This document shows positions 1 through 6,862 of a stretch of DNA of 8,526 nt, in pieces. The DNA is from a candidate division CSSED10-310 bacterium (GTDB lineage Bacteria; CSSED10-310; JAFGDC01), in assembly GCA_016932295.1 (NCBI GenBank), contig JAFGDC010000103.1, forward strand, positions 1-8,526, written 5' to 3'. Under the pieces are notes generated by a model, which did no database searches, had not been told where the DNA came from, and saw only the letters and a program-made list of their open reading frames with translations. A program made the translations under genes and the position numbers. Numbering within the stretch: position 1 is the first letter of the stretch; each line of letters starts with the position of its first letter.

Positions 1-152
1 CCGGAATCACCGCCCGCGGCCCGGTCATTCCCGCCTCCGCGCCCCACTCGCCGCTGCAATCGGAAACCGCGGAATCCAACCATCCATCATGCCGTTCATA
101 CCGTTGCCGATTTCGCATCGGTGTATACGAACGTTCTGACCTGCTTGAATGA
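1..152 (+). CDS. possible 3' end of an unidentified plus-strand gene
   Basis: The frame beginning at base 3 is open from the left edge to a TGA at 150-152, giving about 49 residues ending in ERSDLLE. The first 25 codons end mostly in G or C, as in the confident genes here, and the stop lies 25 bases before the convergent end of the next gene, which is a natural gene boundary. The product is Pro/Ser-rich at first, then basic with two Cys. I do not recognise it. The other two plus frames are also open across much of this stretch, so frame choice rests only on codon character. It may be non-coding. Confidence 0.33.
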   Translation, partial: GITARGPVIPASAPHSPLQSETAESNHPSCRSYRCRFRIGVYERSDLLE

Positions 153-177
153 TCGGAGAGAAAAGATGCTTCCAAGC

Positions 178-633
178 CTACTCAGGAACCGGTGCACTCT
201 CCGGCGCTCGCTTGTCCAGCCAGCGGCCCTTGTTCTGCAAGGCGACCAGTTCGTCGATTTTGGCCTCGCTGCGCCTGATCCACTCGGGATAGGGCGTGTA
301 CAGGCTGCGCACCGCATAGAAACTCGATCGCAGCGAGCGCAACGCGATCAACGCCATCTCCACATCGCCGTTATGCTCGCGCTCCAGGGCAATCTCCCAG
401 AGACGGCGCGCCGATGCCGGAATCATGCCGTTCCACGGGGTATACGCATGAATGGCGGTTTCATAAGCGGTAATGGCCTTGAGATGTTCCTGTTGCTCAA
501 AATACTGCTCCCCGGCCAGGTATTCCCGTCGACAGCGCTGATACGTATTGACCCATACTATGGCCAGGGCGATCACCGCCGTGATGCAGACCAGAGCAAC
601 CGTTCGCGCTGTTTCACTCTTGAGCAGTTTCAT
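178..633 (-). CDS. small membrane-anchored TPR-like protein, function unknown
   Basis: This 151-residue protein has a short basic N-terminus (KLLKSETAR) and one hydrophobic segment at about residues 10-29. This looks like a signal anchor that would place the rest outside the cytoplasmic membrane. Residues 36-62 (YLAGEQYFEQQEHLKAITAYETAIHAY) have the spacing of one TPR-type helix pair, and the remainder is predicted helical with many Arg and Glu. No catalytic motif is visible. The ATG lies only 23 bases after the end of tRNA-Glu on the same strand, has no convincing Shine-Dalgarno, and has no alternative start just upstream. The gene is therefore probably co-transcribed with the tRNAs and its mRNA released by tRNA 3' processing. 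TPR-like single-pass proteins often act as assembly or scaffold factors; a specific role cannot be assigned. Confidence 0.8.
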   Translation of the reverse strand: MKLLKSETARTVALVCITAVIALAIVWVNTYQRCRREYLAGEQYFEQQEHLKAITAYETAIHAYTPWNGMIPASARRLWEIALEREHNGDVEMALIALRSLRSSFYAVRSLYTPYPEWIRRSEAKIDELVALQNKGRWLDKRAPESAPVPE

Positions 634-656
634 CCAGGTATCCCGGAAAAAGGAAG

Positions 657-729
657 CGGTCCCAACGGGAGTCGAACCCGTGTTACCGACGTGAGAGGCC
701 GGTGTCCTAGGCCACTAGACGATGGGACC
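657..729 (-). tRNA. tRNA-Glu (anticodon CTC)
   Basis: Read on the minus strand, a 7-bp acceptor stem (GGTCCCA with TGGGACC) brackets a D-arm, a 5-bp anticodon stem with one G-T pair and a T-arm with GGTTCGACTCC. The 7-base anticodon loop is CTCTCAC, with CTC at 695-693, which decodes GAG. The discriminator is G at 657. The next bases are CTT, so the CCA tail is not encoded and must be added after 3' processing. It lies 12 bases downstream of tRNA-Gln in the same transcript. Confidence 0.97.
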
Positions 730-741
730 GAAAAGATCGCT

Positions 742-817
742 TGGCTGAGGAGGTAGGACTCGAACCTACAATCGCCTGATCCAGAGTCAGGTGGCTTGCC
801 AATTAGCCGACTCCTCA
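742..817 (-). tRNA. tRNA-Gln (anticodon CTG)
   Basis: Read on the minus strand, the acceptor stem TGAGGAG pairs with CTCCTCA. The initial U-A pair is typical of bacterial tRNA-Gln. The anticodon stem CCTGA/TCAGG is perfect, and its loop CTCTGGA carries CTG, which decodes CAG. The T-arm contains AGGTTCGAGTCCT. The discriminator G at 745 is followed by a genomically encoded CCA at 744-742, unlike the neighbouring tRNA-Glu. It is the first gene after the promoter at 844-872. Confidence 0.97.
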
Positions 818-843
818 ACGAAGCGATCCGCTAAAGCACTGGC

Positions 844-872
844 CTTTTAACACAGCCCCGTCACCTTGTCAA
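844..872 (-). promoter_or_regulatory. sigma70-type promoter of the tRNA-Gln/tRNA-Glu operon
   Basis: On the minus strand a perfect -35 hexamer TTGACA (872-867) is followed by a 17-base spacer and the -10 hexamer TAAAAG (849-844), which matches the consensus at 4 of 6 positions. Transcription would begin near 837, about 20 bases before the tRNA-Gln 5' end. This gives a short leader removed by RNase P. The placement and spacing make this the clear candidate for the operon. Confidence 0.7.
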
Positions 873-971
873 CTGAAATCAGGAGACCGACTGGTACAAC
901 TCGCCGGATGGCGCCTGTGCCGCTGGATATACGACGGCGAACCGCCCGTAAACCGAAGGATTCCCGGCGGA

Positions 972-995
972 CGTCGACGGATTCGAACCTCGACG
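972..995. repeat. imperfect hairpin with a tRNA T-loop-like apex
   Basis: CGTCGA (972-977) pairs perfectly with TCGACG (990-995). After one unpaired base, GG (979-980) pairs with CC (988-989) around a 7-base loop. On the minus strand the apex reads GGTTCGAATCC, the sequence of a standard tRNA T-arm. No matching D-arm and anticodon arm could be built around it at tRNA spacing, so it is not called a tRNA. It may be a remnant of one or a coincidence. Confidence 0.35.
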
Positions 996-1013
996 ACACC
1001 GGCGCATCATTCG

Positions 1014-1133
1014 TTATGCATCCCGCCGTACCATCAACGCCTTCCCGAATCCATCGCCCGTCTTCCCCGGAGTGGTCACCAGCCGCTCCTGAATGGTGTA
1101 TTCGACAGAATGACAGCCGGCCGACAGCGGCAT
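1014..1133 (-). CDS. possible 39-residue ORF
   Basis: The ATG at 1133 is preceded by AGGGG with a 6-base gap, a fair Shine-Dalgarno. The 39 codons mostly end in G or C and give a mixed, soluble-looking sequence (for example EYTIQERLVTTPGKTG) ending in VRRDA and a TAA. I recognise no family. A longer reading from an ATG at 1217 has its GGAGG directly abutting the start, which argues against that start. The same frame continues open beyond the stop to 879, so this may be a fragment of a broken longer gene rather than a complete small one. Confidence 0.27.
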   Translation of the reverse strand: MPLSAGCHSVEYTIQERLVTTPGKTGDGFGKALMVRRDA

Positions 1134-1233
1134 CTTACACCCCTGGTGATGAAAGGAATGGCGGGATTGTGATAGTGTTTCAATAAGATAGTACCTGAGA
1201 CGGGGGATTTGGATCATCCTCCGAAGGCAGCGG

Positions 1234-3276
1234 TCACCACTCCAGGATGAACAGCCTGCACTGGTTCCAGGCCAATTCCCTCACTACCAGCACATCGCCG
1301 CTCATCTCCGCCGCCCGTTCCTCCCCCGAAGCCAGGTCCGCCTCGCGAATCCACCTGTACCCATGCAAGCCGGCCGCCGCCGGAGGAATCGCCGCTTCCG
1401 GGACGGGATGGTACGCAATGTCACAGGCGAGCTGCGCATCGATACTATCGAAGATCTCCTCGAGATATGCCACGCAGATCAGCGACCGGCCCAGATGCGG
1501 AGCATTCACACACCACCAGGCGTACCGGTTCCGCACATCGCGATGTCCCACACGCCCTTCCAGAATGATGTCCCGATATCGCTCATAGAGGTCCTCGAGC
1601 AGGTGGTAGCGCCGATTGTAGGCCGAATCGCCGCGCCATTCCAGGTTCACCGTCCGGTTGTTTGCCTCATACAAACCATGGCTGAGGTCCTGATTGCCGA
1701 GGCACTCGTATTTGGGGCGCACCCCGGCTCCCGCGCTGCTGAAGCGGCTGATGAAGTGGCGGTGAGCCATTCCCTCCGGACCGATGATCTCCGAGATAGG
1801 GCGGCCCCAGAACAGCGGATGCCCTGAATCATGGGTGTCCACCGCCAGCGATACGGAACAGGCTTGTGCGGAGCCTCGATTGGCCGCGGCCACGGCATCG
1901 CCGACATCGAACACATGATTCATGGTACGCCGGTTAAAGTTGCCCAGGATCTCGGTACCCAGCAGCAGATTGACACCGATTTCACGGTACCGCGCCGCAT
2001 CATGCCCCATCCGCTCCGCCATGACCCCCAGGAAAGGGGCTCCGGCCCGCACCCTGGCGATGGCCTCGCGAAGAATCGCGGGGGTCGGTCGATCACTCAG
2101 GGGCGCATCGTCGTCACCATCCGCCACCGAGTCGAACACATGATCAGCATAGTCCAACCGGACGAAATCGAACGAGTGGCGCTGCTGGATACCAGCAAAG
2201 ATCGACGTGAACAGTGCCACCGCCGCCGGATGACGCCGCGGCGGCGCATCAGGGGACGGCACGCGGTTGATGGGCAGACCCGTGTAAAACTTGAATGGCG
2301 TCAGCATCCCAAAGGCATGCTTGTCATGGTCCTCTCCCTCCAGGCTCAGGTAATGAAACAAGGGGAAATCGCCGATATGGTTGTAACCGGTGAATTCCGG
2401 CAGTCCAGCGCCGCCCCAGGCGTGACTGGGCAGCGTCCAGTAACCCGCCGCAATGAGATCCGCGGTGCACTCGGCATGCGCCCGGCGCACGGTTTCGAAC
2501 ACCGCGCCTTCCGGCTCGAACCGGTCCAATCCATGCGCCGCCAGAATACTCCCGCAGCGGTCCGCCACCTGCGCCGCCAACTCCTCCTGCACATCCTCCG
2601 CCAGCATGCGATCCTGCGCCATGCCATCGTACAGCCGGTCACGAGTGGCATCGAGACGGAGCCAGCGGAAACAACCGGGATTGGCTAGTACCACCCGCGA
2701 AAACTGACCGGTGTGGGGTTCCAGATCGAACCCGACGGTCTTGTCCAGCAGATGCGCGGCTTCGATGAAGAGCGCCAACTGCTGGTCCGGCGTGAAGCCA
2801 TGCTTCAGGTAATATGCATCGATGATATCCGGAGTGATGATGCGGGCGCTGTTGATTGCGTAAAGGTTGTCGAAGACGCAATCGAAGAATGGCGCCAGGT
2901 GGATATTGGCCGCGCGGATACCGGGCAGCAGGCGGGCGGCGGTGAGCAGGGTACCCGGCCGCACGCCGCGGCCGCATGCCCGGGCATTGACGAAGCAGGC
3001 CGCCGACTGGACGAGCCACCAGGAGTCGGTGCGATGCGCCACCGGTGAAACCAAGCCGGCTTTCCTGGAGGCTGCCAGCTCTTCATAGAACAACGCCCAG
3101 CCGTAATCCGGCAGCGCCGACAGAACCGGCGACACCTGCTTCAGACAACGATCCTTGCGATACTCCTCGATGAACACCCGCGCCGTCCGCTCGATCGATG
3201 AAAGGTCCCGACCGGCATCCAGCGCCCTCCGTCGGGCCGTTTCCCGCAAACGACTCCAACATCTTTCCGGCGCCAT
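1234..3276 (-). CDS. divergent alpha-amylase-superfamily (GH13-like) protein
   Basis: This 680-residue protein carries the ordered sequence regions of the clan GH-H (beta/alpha)8 barrel. A beta-2-like IHLAPF lies at about 125-130. Region I appears as an AH...VGFDLEPHTG stretch (174-190), where the usual NH is PH. Region II is FVRLDYADH (371-379), with Arg373 two residues before the nucleophile-type Asp375. Region III is GVMAERMGH, with the acid/base-type Glu421. Region IV is VDTHD (479-483), with His482 and Asp483. An insert of roughly 180 residues between regions I and II replaces the usual domain B. The C-terminal ~90 residues look like a beta domain. There is no signal peptide, so it is probably cytoplasmic. 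All three catalytic carboxylates appear present, so activity on an alpha-glucoside (hydrolase, transglycosylase or phosphorylase) is plausible, but the substrate is unknown. The start at 3276 is chosen because a GTG at 3282 would lie inside the Shine-Dalgarno. No metabolic neighbours are present. Confidence 0.88.
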   Translation of the reverse strand: MAPERCWSRLRETARRRALDAGRDLSSIERTARVFIEEYRKDRCLKQVSPVLSALPDYGWALFYEELAASRKAGLVSPVAHRTDSWWLVQSAACFVNARACGRGVRPGTLLTAARLLPGIRAANIHLAPFFDCVFDNLYAINSARIITPDIIDAYYLKHGFTPDQQLALFIEAAHLLDKTVGFDLEPHTGQFSRVVLANPGCFRWLRLDATRDRLYDGMAQDRMLAEDVQEELAAQVADRCGSILAAHGLDRFEPEGAVFETVRRAHAECTADLIAAGYWTLPSHAWGGAGLPEFTGYNHIGDFPLFHYLSLEGEDHDKHAFGMLTPFKFYTGLPINRVPSPDAPPRRHPAAVALFTSIFAGIQQRHSFDFVRLDYADHVFDSVADGDDDAPLSDRPTPAILREAIARVRAGAPFLGVMAERMGHDAARYREIGVNLLLGTEILGNFNRRTMNHVFDVGDAVAAANRGSAQACSVSLAVDTHDSGHPLFWGRPISEIIGPEGMAHRHFISRFSSAGAGVRPKYECLGNQDLSHGLYEANNRTVNLEWRGDSAYNRRYHLLEDLYERYRDIILEGRVGHRDVRNRYAWWCVNAPHLGRSLICVAYLEEIFDSIDAQLACDIAYHPVPEAAIPPAAAGLHGYRWIREADLASGEERAAEMSGDVLVVRELAWNQCRLFILEW

Positions 3277-3281
3277 GCGCA

Positions 3282-3288
3282 CCTCCCC
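3282..3288 (-). promoter_or_regulatory. ribosome binding site deciding the GH13-like start
   Basis: GGGGAGG (3288-3282) ends 5 bases before the ATG at 3276. The upstream in-frame GTG (3282-3280) overlaps the last G of this site and so is not the likely start. Confidence 0.75.
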
Positions 3289-3453
3289 TGAAAGTGCCGT
3301 ACTCTACCCCGGCCGGCGACGTTCCACAACCACCATAACCGGCCCAAAAACCATCACCCATGAGTGGGAGTGTGTGATGCAGGTCTGGTGGATGCATTTC
3401 AAGGGTACTGGTTCCGTCCTCGGACCAATGTGCCTGCCAAAATCGGCGAATCG

Positions 3454-3482
3454 ATTTGACTGAATTCAGTAAGCTGTCGCAA
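3454..3482 (-). promoter_or_regulatory. candidate promoter for the GH13-like gene
   Basis: On the minus strand TTGCGA (3482-3477) and TCAAAT (3459-3454) are 17 bases apart. Each matches the sigma70 hexamers at 4 of 6 positions. It lies about 180 bases before the start codon. The spacer contains almost all of a perfect 12-bp palindrome, which is where a repressor could act. A second weak option nearer the gene is TTGTGG-N17-TAGAGT. Neither is strong. Confidence 0.3.
3459..3470. repeat. perfect 12-bp palindrome, possible operator
   Basis: ACTGAATTCAGT reads the same on both strands and lies between the candidate -35 and -10 elements upstream of the GH13-like gene. Its size and place would suit a dimeric regulator, but no regulator gene is in the window. 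Confidence 0.4.
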
Positions 3483-3522
3483 GAACTCCTGTATCAATGT
3501 TTCTCATCGAAAAATCCAGGAA

Positions 3523-3540
3523 TCCGGGTACGACCCCGGA
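3523..3540. repeat. short hairpin; first 15 bases recur at 8016-8030
   Basis: TCCGGG (3523-3528) pairs perfectly with CCCGGA (3535-3540) around a 6-base loop. The first 15 bases (TCCGGGTACGACCCC) occur again, same strand and identical, at 8016-8030 in the spacer beyond parA. Both copies are intergenic. This suggests a dispersed repeat of the REP/extragenic type, although two copies are not proof. Confidence 0.45.
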
Positions 3541-3570
3541 GTGACAGGTCAATGTCCGGCGGTTGATTGG

Positions 3571-3672
3571 GGCCGGCCGGAGCCGCCGCCTGCCGCCGGC
3601 ACAACGGTTATTCAATGATCCCGTGGGTGGCCTGGCCCAGGCTCATCGCGCCGGGCATGATCGAAGCCCGGC
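3571..3672. repeat. palindrome-rich intergenic segment downstream of the J-domain gene
   Basis: Within about 100 bases lie the perfect 8-bp palindrome GGCCGGCC (3571-3578), a 6+1+6 inverted repeat GCCTGGCCCAGGC (3630-3642), and a 7-bp stem GCCGGGC/GCCCGGC (3650-3656 with 3666-3672, 9-base loop). The last is 41 bases after the stop of the J-domain gene. No T-run follows on the minus strand, so it is not a canonical Rho-independent terminator. It may still protect the mRNA 3' end or mark a repeat element. The 3277-3712 spacer otherwise contains no supported gene. Confidence 0.5.
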
Positions 3673-3712
3673 CGGCATCATGACAACCGATTCCCGCTGA
3701 TCAATAGTCTTT

Positions 3713-5950
3713 CTATTTCTTGCCTTTTTTGAAAAACTTCTTCAGGAAGCCGACTTCCTGCTCTTCCCGCATCCCCTTCAATTCCTTCTCCACCACCGAG
3801 GAGTCGTCGATTCCCCAGGCCAGGCTGGATTTGTAATAACGTTCGGCCATTACATGGTCGTTCTTTTTGCGATACACCCTGGCAAGGGTTAGATAATAAT
3901 CCGGGTTCTCGCGATCCAGGGTCAGGGCACGCTTGACGTTCAGCTCCGCATCATTGAGATTCTTCGCCCAATCAAGCTGCACCAGCGCCAACTGATGATA
4001 ATATTCCTTATTGTGGGAATCCATCTTGAGCGCCGAGATGATGGCTTCCTCCGCTTCCTGGTAACGCTTCTTGCGATAGGCTTCCATCCCCTTCTCGAAC
4101 CGCCGAGCGGAGCGTTCCTCCTTGGTGCCGTTGTCACCGGAATCATCGTCGGCGGCTTTGGCGCGGGTCCCCAGCGGATCGGTACTGTCGGTTCTTTGCG
4201 ACTGCTCGCGGCCGGCAACCGACGGCGCACCACCGCCCGCCTTCCCATCGTCTCCCGCCGGCTTCTGGGATTGGGGTCCGGCCTTGGCCTTGGGGCGCGA
4301 TTTGACAGAGGGTTTTTCTTCAGCCTTGTCCTTCCTGAACGGCTCCTCTTTCGTCGGCGTCGGCCGGCGCACATCATTTTCATACCTGCCGGCATAGCGC
4401 TGCGTTCCCACGTCAGCCCTCGGCGTGGCCGCGAACACCTGATCCATCAACATGTCCCTGGTACGCTGCTGAATGTGGTCATACTGCCTTCTCGACTCCG
4501 GATTGGCCAGGGTGCGGAACGCCGTATGAACGATCTGGAAGAGCTGTTCCATGAGACTCACGCAACTCGGATCGATATCCTGACCACCCTGGTACATATC
4601 CGGGTGATATCGCTTGGAAAGCACCGCGAAATTCTCGCGCAGATTTTCCAGCGTGGCATTGGGCGAGATGTCAAGGATCTCGTAGTACGTCATGCTCGTG
4701 TACTTGTCGTACAATTTGCGCAGATCATCGTAGGACCACTCGAACTTGACCTCCGCCCGCTCCGGCTCGTCCCTGCCTGTTTCCCGGATGAAAGAGATCC
4801 GCTGCGCTTTGGGAGCCTCCAGTTCGATGAGATTCATCGCATATAACCGGTAGATGGCCCGTTTGAAACGGTTTTGATTGATCCCTGTCATGGTCTGCAA
4901 GTACTTGAGCCGCGTTGAGCCATCGATACGGGACAGGATGAACGCCTCCTGGGTGGACAACTGGGCGTTCCTGGCCTCTTTCCAGTTCTGCCGGAGCTTC
5001 GGCATGATGGTTTCGGTGACGATGAGACTCTGGATGCTGCTGCTCAACTCGTCCCGCCATTCCCGCAACAGGCGCATCACCTTGTCGTTGTTCGGGAACT
5101 TCTCCTCCACGCACTCGAGCGCTTCCACCGCCTTGACCAGATCGCCGCGACGATACAAGGTTTCGGCTGATTCTATGTCCTGCAAGGGATTGGCGGCCGA
5201 CACCGGCGCTTTGCTCGGCAGCGTTTTGGCGGTGTCCCTGGTGTCCTTGACTGGTTCCATGAGCTGCTTGGAACGGAAGAAGGCGAGCACCTTGAGGGTC
5301 TCAAAATCACTGATAGGACAATCGAAAAGCATCTGCCTGACACTGCGGACACCGTCAACGAACCGGTACACGATACGCTGCGACGGGATGAACAATCCAA
5401 TCAGGGAGGTGTCGCGGCCGCGCTCGGTCAGTTCATACACGGTCTCATAATCGGGCAGGGCCTTGCGGATTGCCATCCAGATCTTCTCGCGCGACTGCAG
5501 TTTGTGCAGCACGTCCCGAGGCCGCACCCGCAACTGCATGACCGGCTCCGTGAGCACCTTGTCGGGTTGGAATTCGAACTTCACCTGGGTGTCATTGAGA
5601 ATGCTGTCGAGGATCTCCACCACCCGCTTGATCTCCGCCTTGCGCAACTCGTCCTCACCGATCACCCCCTCCTGCAGCAGGATGCGCGGCAAGGTCTCCT
5701 CGAGGCTCTCGGCCTGTGAACTGAGCTGCTTGATCTGCTCCCGGGCGGAGCTGCTGCGCAGGATGATCTTGATGACGTCATCCTTGGATGCATCGGACAG
5801 AATCTGGGTGATGAAACCACTGTCGAAGGCAATGGAGCGCCGGCACGTCGGCTGGCGGATGGACAACACTCCGCTCAGCCTGCGGGTTTCGATTTCCGCC
5901 AAAGTCTCGCTTATTTTGGATCCGGCATCCCCTGCCAAAGTATCAGTCAT
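3713..5950 (-). CDS. DUF4388-like / winged-helix / J-domain / TPR protein
   Basis: This is a 745-residue cytoplasmic protein with no signal peptide. Residues ~12-130 resemble DUF4388 (PATAN-type): LSGVLSIRQ, a short beta-rich core, and a helical EGVIGEDELRKAEIKRVVEIL stretch. Two winged-helix-like segments follow at ~180-232 (ending VLAFFRSKQLME) and ~333-380 (ending YAMNLIELEA). A J-domain spans ~421-491 with the HPD motif at 449-451, so it could stimulate a DnaK-type Hsp70. A charged, Pro/Gly-rich linker covers ~508-612, then TPR helices ~613-715 and a Lys-rich tail. It lacks the Gly/Phe and zinc-finger regions of DnaJ and is not DnaJ itself. The ATG is preceded by GGAG with 5 bases between. 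It starts 69 bases after parB with no terminator seen, so it is probably the third gene of the parAB transcript. Its role is unknown; a scaffold or adaptor is the likeliest guess. Confidence 0.92.
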   Translation of the reverse strand: MTDTLAGDAGSKISETLAEIETRRLSGVLSIRQPTCRRSIAFDSGFITQILSDASKDDVIKIILRSSSAREQIKQLSSQAESLEETLPRILLQEGVIGEDELRKAEIKRVVEILDSILNDTQVKFEFQPDKVLTEPVMQLRVRPRDVLHKLQSREKIWMAIRKALPDYETVYELTERGRDTSLIGLFIPSQRIVYRFVDGVRSVRQMLFDCPISDFETLKVLAFFRSKQLMEPVKDTRDTAKTLPSKAPVSAANPLQDIESAETLYRRGDLVKAVEALECVEEKFPNNDKVMRLLREWRDELSSSIQSLIVTETIMPKLRQNWKEARNAQLSTQEAFILSRIDGSTRLKYLQTMTGINQNRFKRAIYRLYAMNLIELEAPKAQRISFIRETGRDEPERAEVKFEWSYDDLRKLYDKYTSMTYYEILDISPNATLENLRENFAVLSKRYHPDMYQGGQDIDPSCVSLMEQLFQIVHTAFRTLANPESRRQYDHIQQRTRDMLMDQVFAATPRADVGTQRYAGRYENDVRRPTPTKEEPFRKDKAEEKPSVKSRPKAKAGPQSQKPAGDDGKAGGGAPSVAGREQSQRTDSTDPLGTRAKAADDDSGDNGTKEERSARRFEKGMEAYRKKRYQEAEEAIISALKMDSHNKEYYHQLALVQLDWAKNLNDAELNVKRALTLDRENPDYYLTLARVYRKKNDHVMAERYYKSSLAWGIDDSSVVEKELKGMREEQEVGFLKKFFKKGKK

Positions 5951-6019
5951 GTGCGCTCCGAATTCACTATGATTCTAAAGAGAGACCGCGGTATCCGCAA
6001 GGGCATTCCTCTGAAGACT

Positions 6020-6862
6020 TCAAAGTATGTCGAGCAATTCCAACAAGCGGTTCAAATCCTCCGTCGAGTAATACTCGAACACGATTTTGCCCTTTTTCTT
6101 GCCGGGAACAATATCGACCTTGGTCTGAAAGCTGCGCTTCAAACGCTCCTGCAAATCGAACAAAAGCGGGTCCAGCCGGCGGCCGGCAGCGGTCTTTTTT
6201 CGTTCGGCACCGAACCTCCTGACCAGTTCCTCGGTCTGCCGTACTGACATCCCCCGTTCCATCACCAACCGGCTCAGCCTGATCTGCTGCTCCAGGTTCT
6301 TCACCGCCAGCAGCGCCTTGGCGTGCCCCACACTGAGCCGCCCATCCCGCACGGCGTTTTTCACCTCCACGGGTAATCCCAACAAACGCAGAAGATTGCT
6401 TACCGAACTGCGGTCCTTGCCCAGCTTGTCAGCCAATTCCTGCTGGGTCCACGCGCGCATCTCCAGCAGCATCTTGTAGGCGGTCGCCTCTTCCATCGGG
6501 TTCAAGTCCTGGCGATGCACGTTCTCCACCAGTCCGAACTCCAGCGCATCCACGTCATCCACGTTGCGGATCACCACCGGTACCATGGTCAGGCCGGCTT
6601 GCCGGGCGGCGCGCCACCGGCGCTCACCGACGATGATCTCGTAACCGCCGTCCTTCTCCCGCACAATAAGCGGTTGCAGGATGCCCTGGCGGCCGATGGA
6701 AGCGGCCAGTTGGGCGATACCCTCGTCATCGAAGGTGCGCCGCGGCTGCTGCTGGTTGGCCGCCACCTTGTCAATCCCCACCTCGCGATACTGGGGACCA
6801 ATCACTCTGGGCGTCGTGAACAATGCATCCAATCCCTTGCCAAGCCCATGTTTAGCTTTCAT
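6020..6862 (-). CDS. parB: chromosome-partitioning protein ParB
   Basis: The 280-residue protein has the full chromosomal ParB plan. It starts with the ParA-contacting N-terminal motif LGKGLDALF (7-15). The ParB/Noc N-domain has the CTP-binding box GERRWRAA (79-86) and ENVHRQDLNPMEE (113-125). A helix-turn-helix follows (~139-160, ELADKLGKDRSSVSNLLRLL), then a C-terminal dimerisation segment (~231-280). Known family members bind parS sites, load as CTP-dependent clamps and spread, and stimulate the ParA ATPase. The ATG overlaps the parA end by 11 bases, and its GGAGGAG ribosome site (6879-6873) lies inside parA, so the two are translationally coupled. No parS site was seen in the window. Confidence 0.97.
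   Translation of the reverse strand: MKAKHGLGKGLDALFTTPRVIGPQYREVGIDKVAANQQQPRRTFDDEGIAQLAASIGRQGILQPLIVREKDGGYEIIVGERRWRAARQAGLTMVPVVIRNVDDVDALEFGLVENVHRQDLNPMEEATAYKMLLEMRAWTQQELADKLGKDRSSVSNLLRLLGLPVEVKNAVRDGRLSVGHAKALLAVKNLEQQIRLSRLVMERGMSVRQTEELVRRFGAERKKTAAGRRLDPLLFDLQERLKRSFQTKVDIVPGKKKGKIVFEYYSTEDLNRLLELLDIL

Larger units (their letters stand above)
873..1233. other. spacer between the tRNA operon and the GH13-like gene
   Basis: No recognisable gene occupies this stretch. It holds a possible 39-residue minus-strand ORF (1014-1133), an imperfect hairpin at 972-995, and further open frame on both strands. Between 886 and 951 the plus strand reads as the end of a protein (TDWYNSPDGACAAGYTTANRP, then TAA) with G/C-ending codons but no start. 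On the minus strand the frame of the small ORF continues open past its TAA to 879. This pattern fits decayed coding sequence, but it could also be chance in GC-rich DNA. No Rho-independent terminator is evident after the GH13-like gene. Confidence 0.45.

Noticed and set aside
121..756. 211-codon plus-strand open frame
   Set aside because: It runs antisense through the 151-residue protein gene and tRNA-Glu, so it is a shadow.
1831..2688. 285-codon plus-strand open frame
   Set aside because: It is antisense to the GH13-like gene, whose motifs show which strand is real.
3425..3440. sigma54-like -24/-12 element on the minus strand (TTGGCA...TTGG)
   Set aside because: The -12 element has GG instead of GC and no enhancer-binding regulator is nearby, so it is too weak to call.
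3650..3672. Rho-independent terminator of the J-domain gene
   Set aside because: The 7-bp stem is real but no T-run follows on the minus strand and the loop is long.
3995..4846. 283-codon plus-strand open frame
   Set aside because: It is antisense to the J-domain gene and has no recognisable domain.
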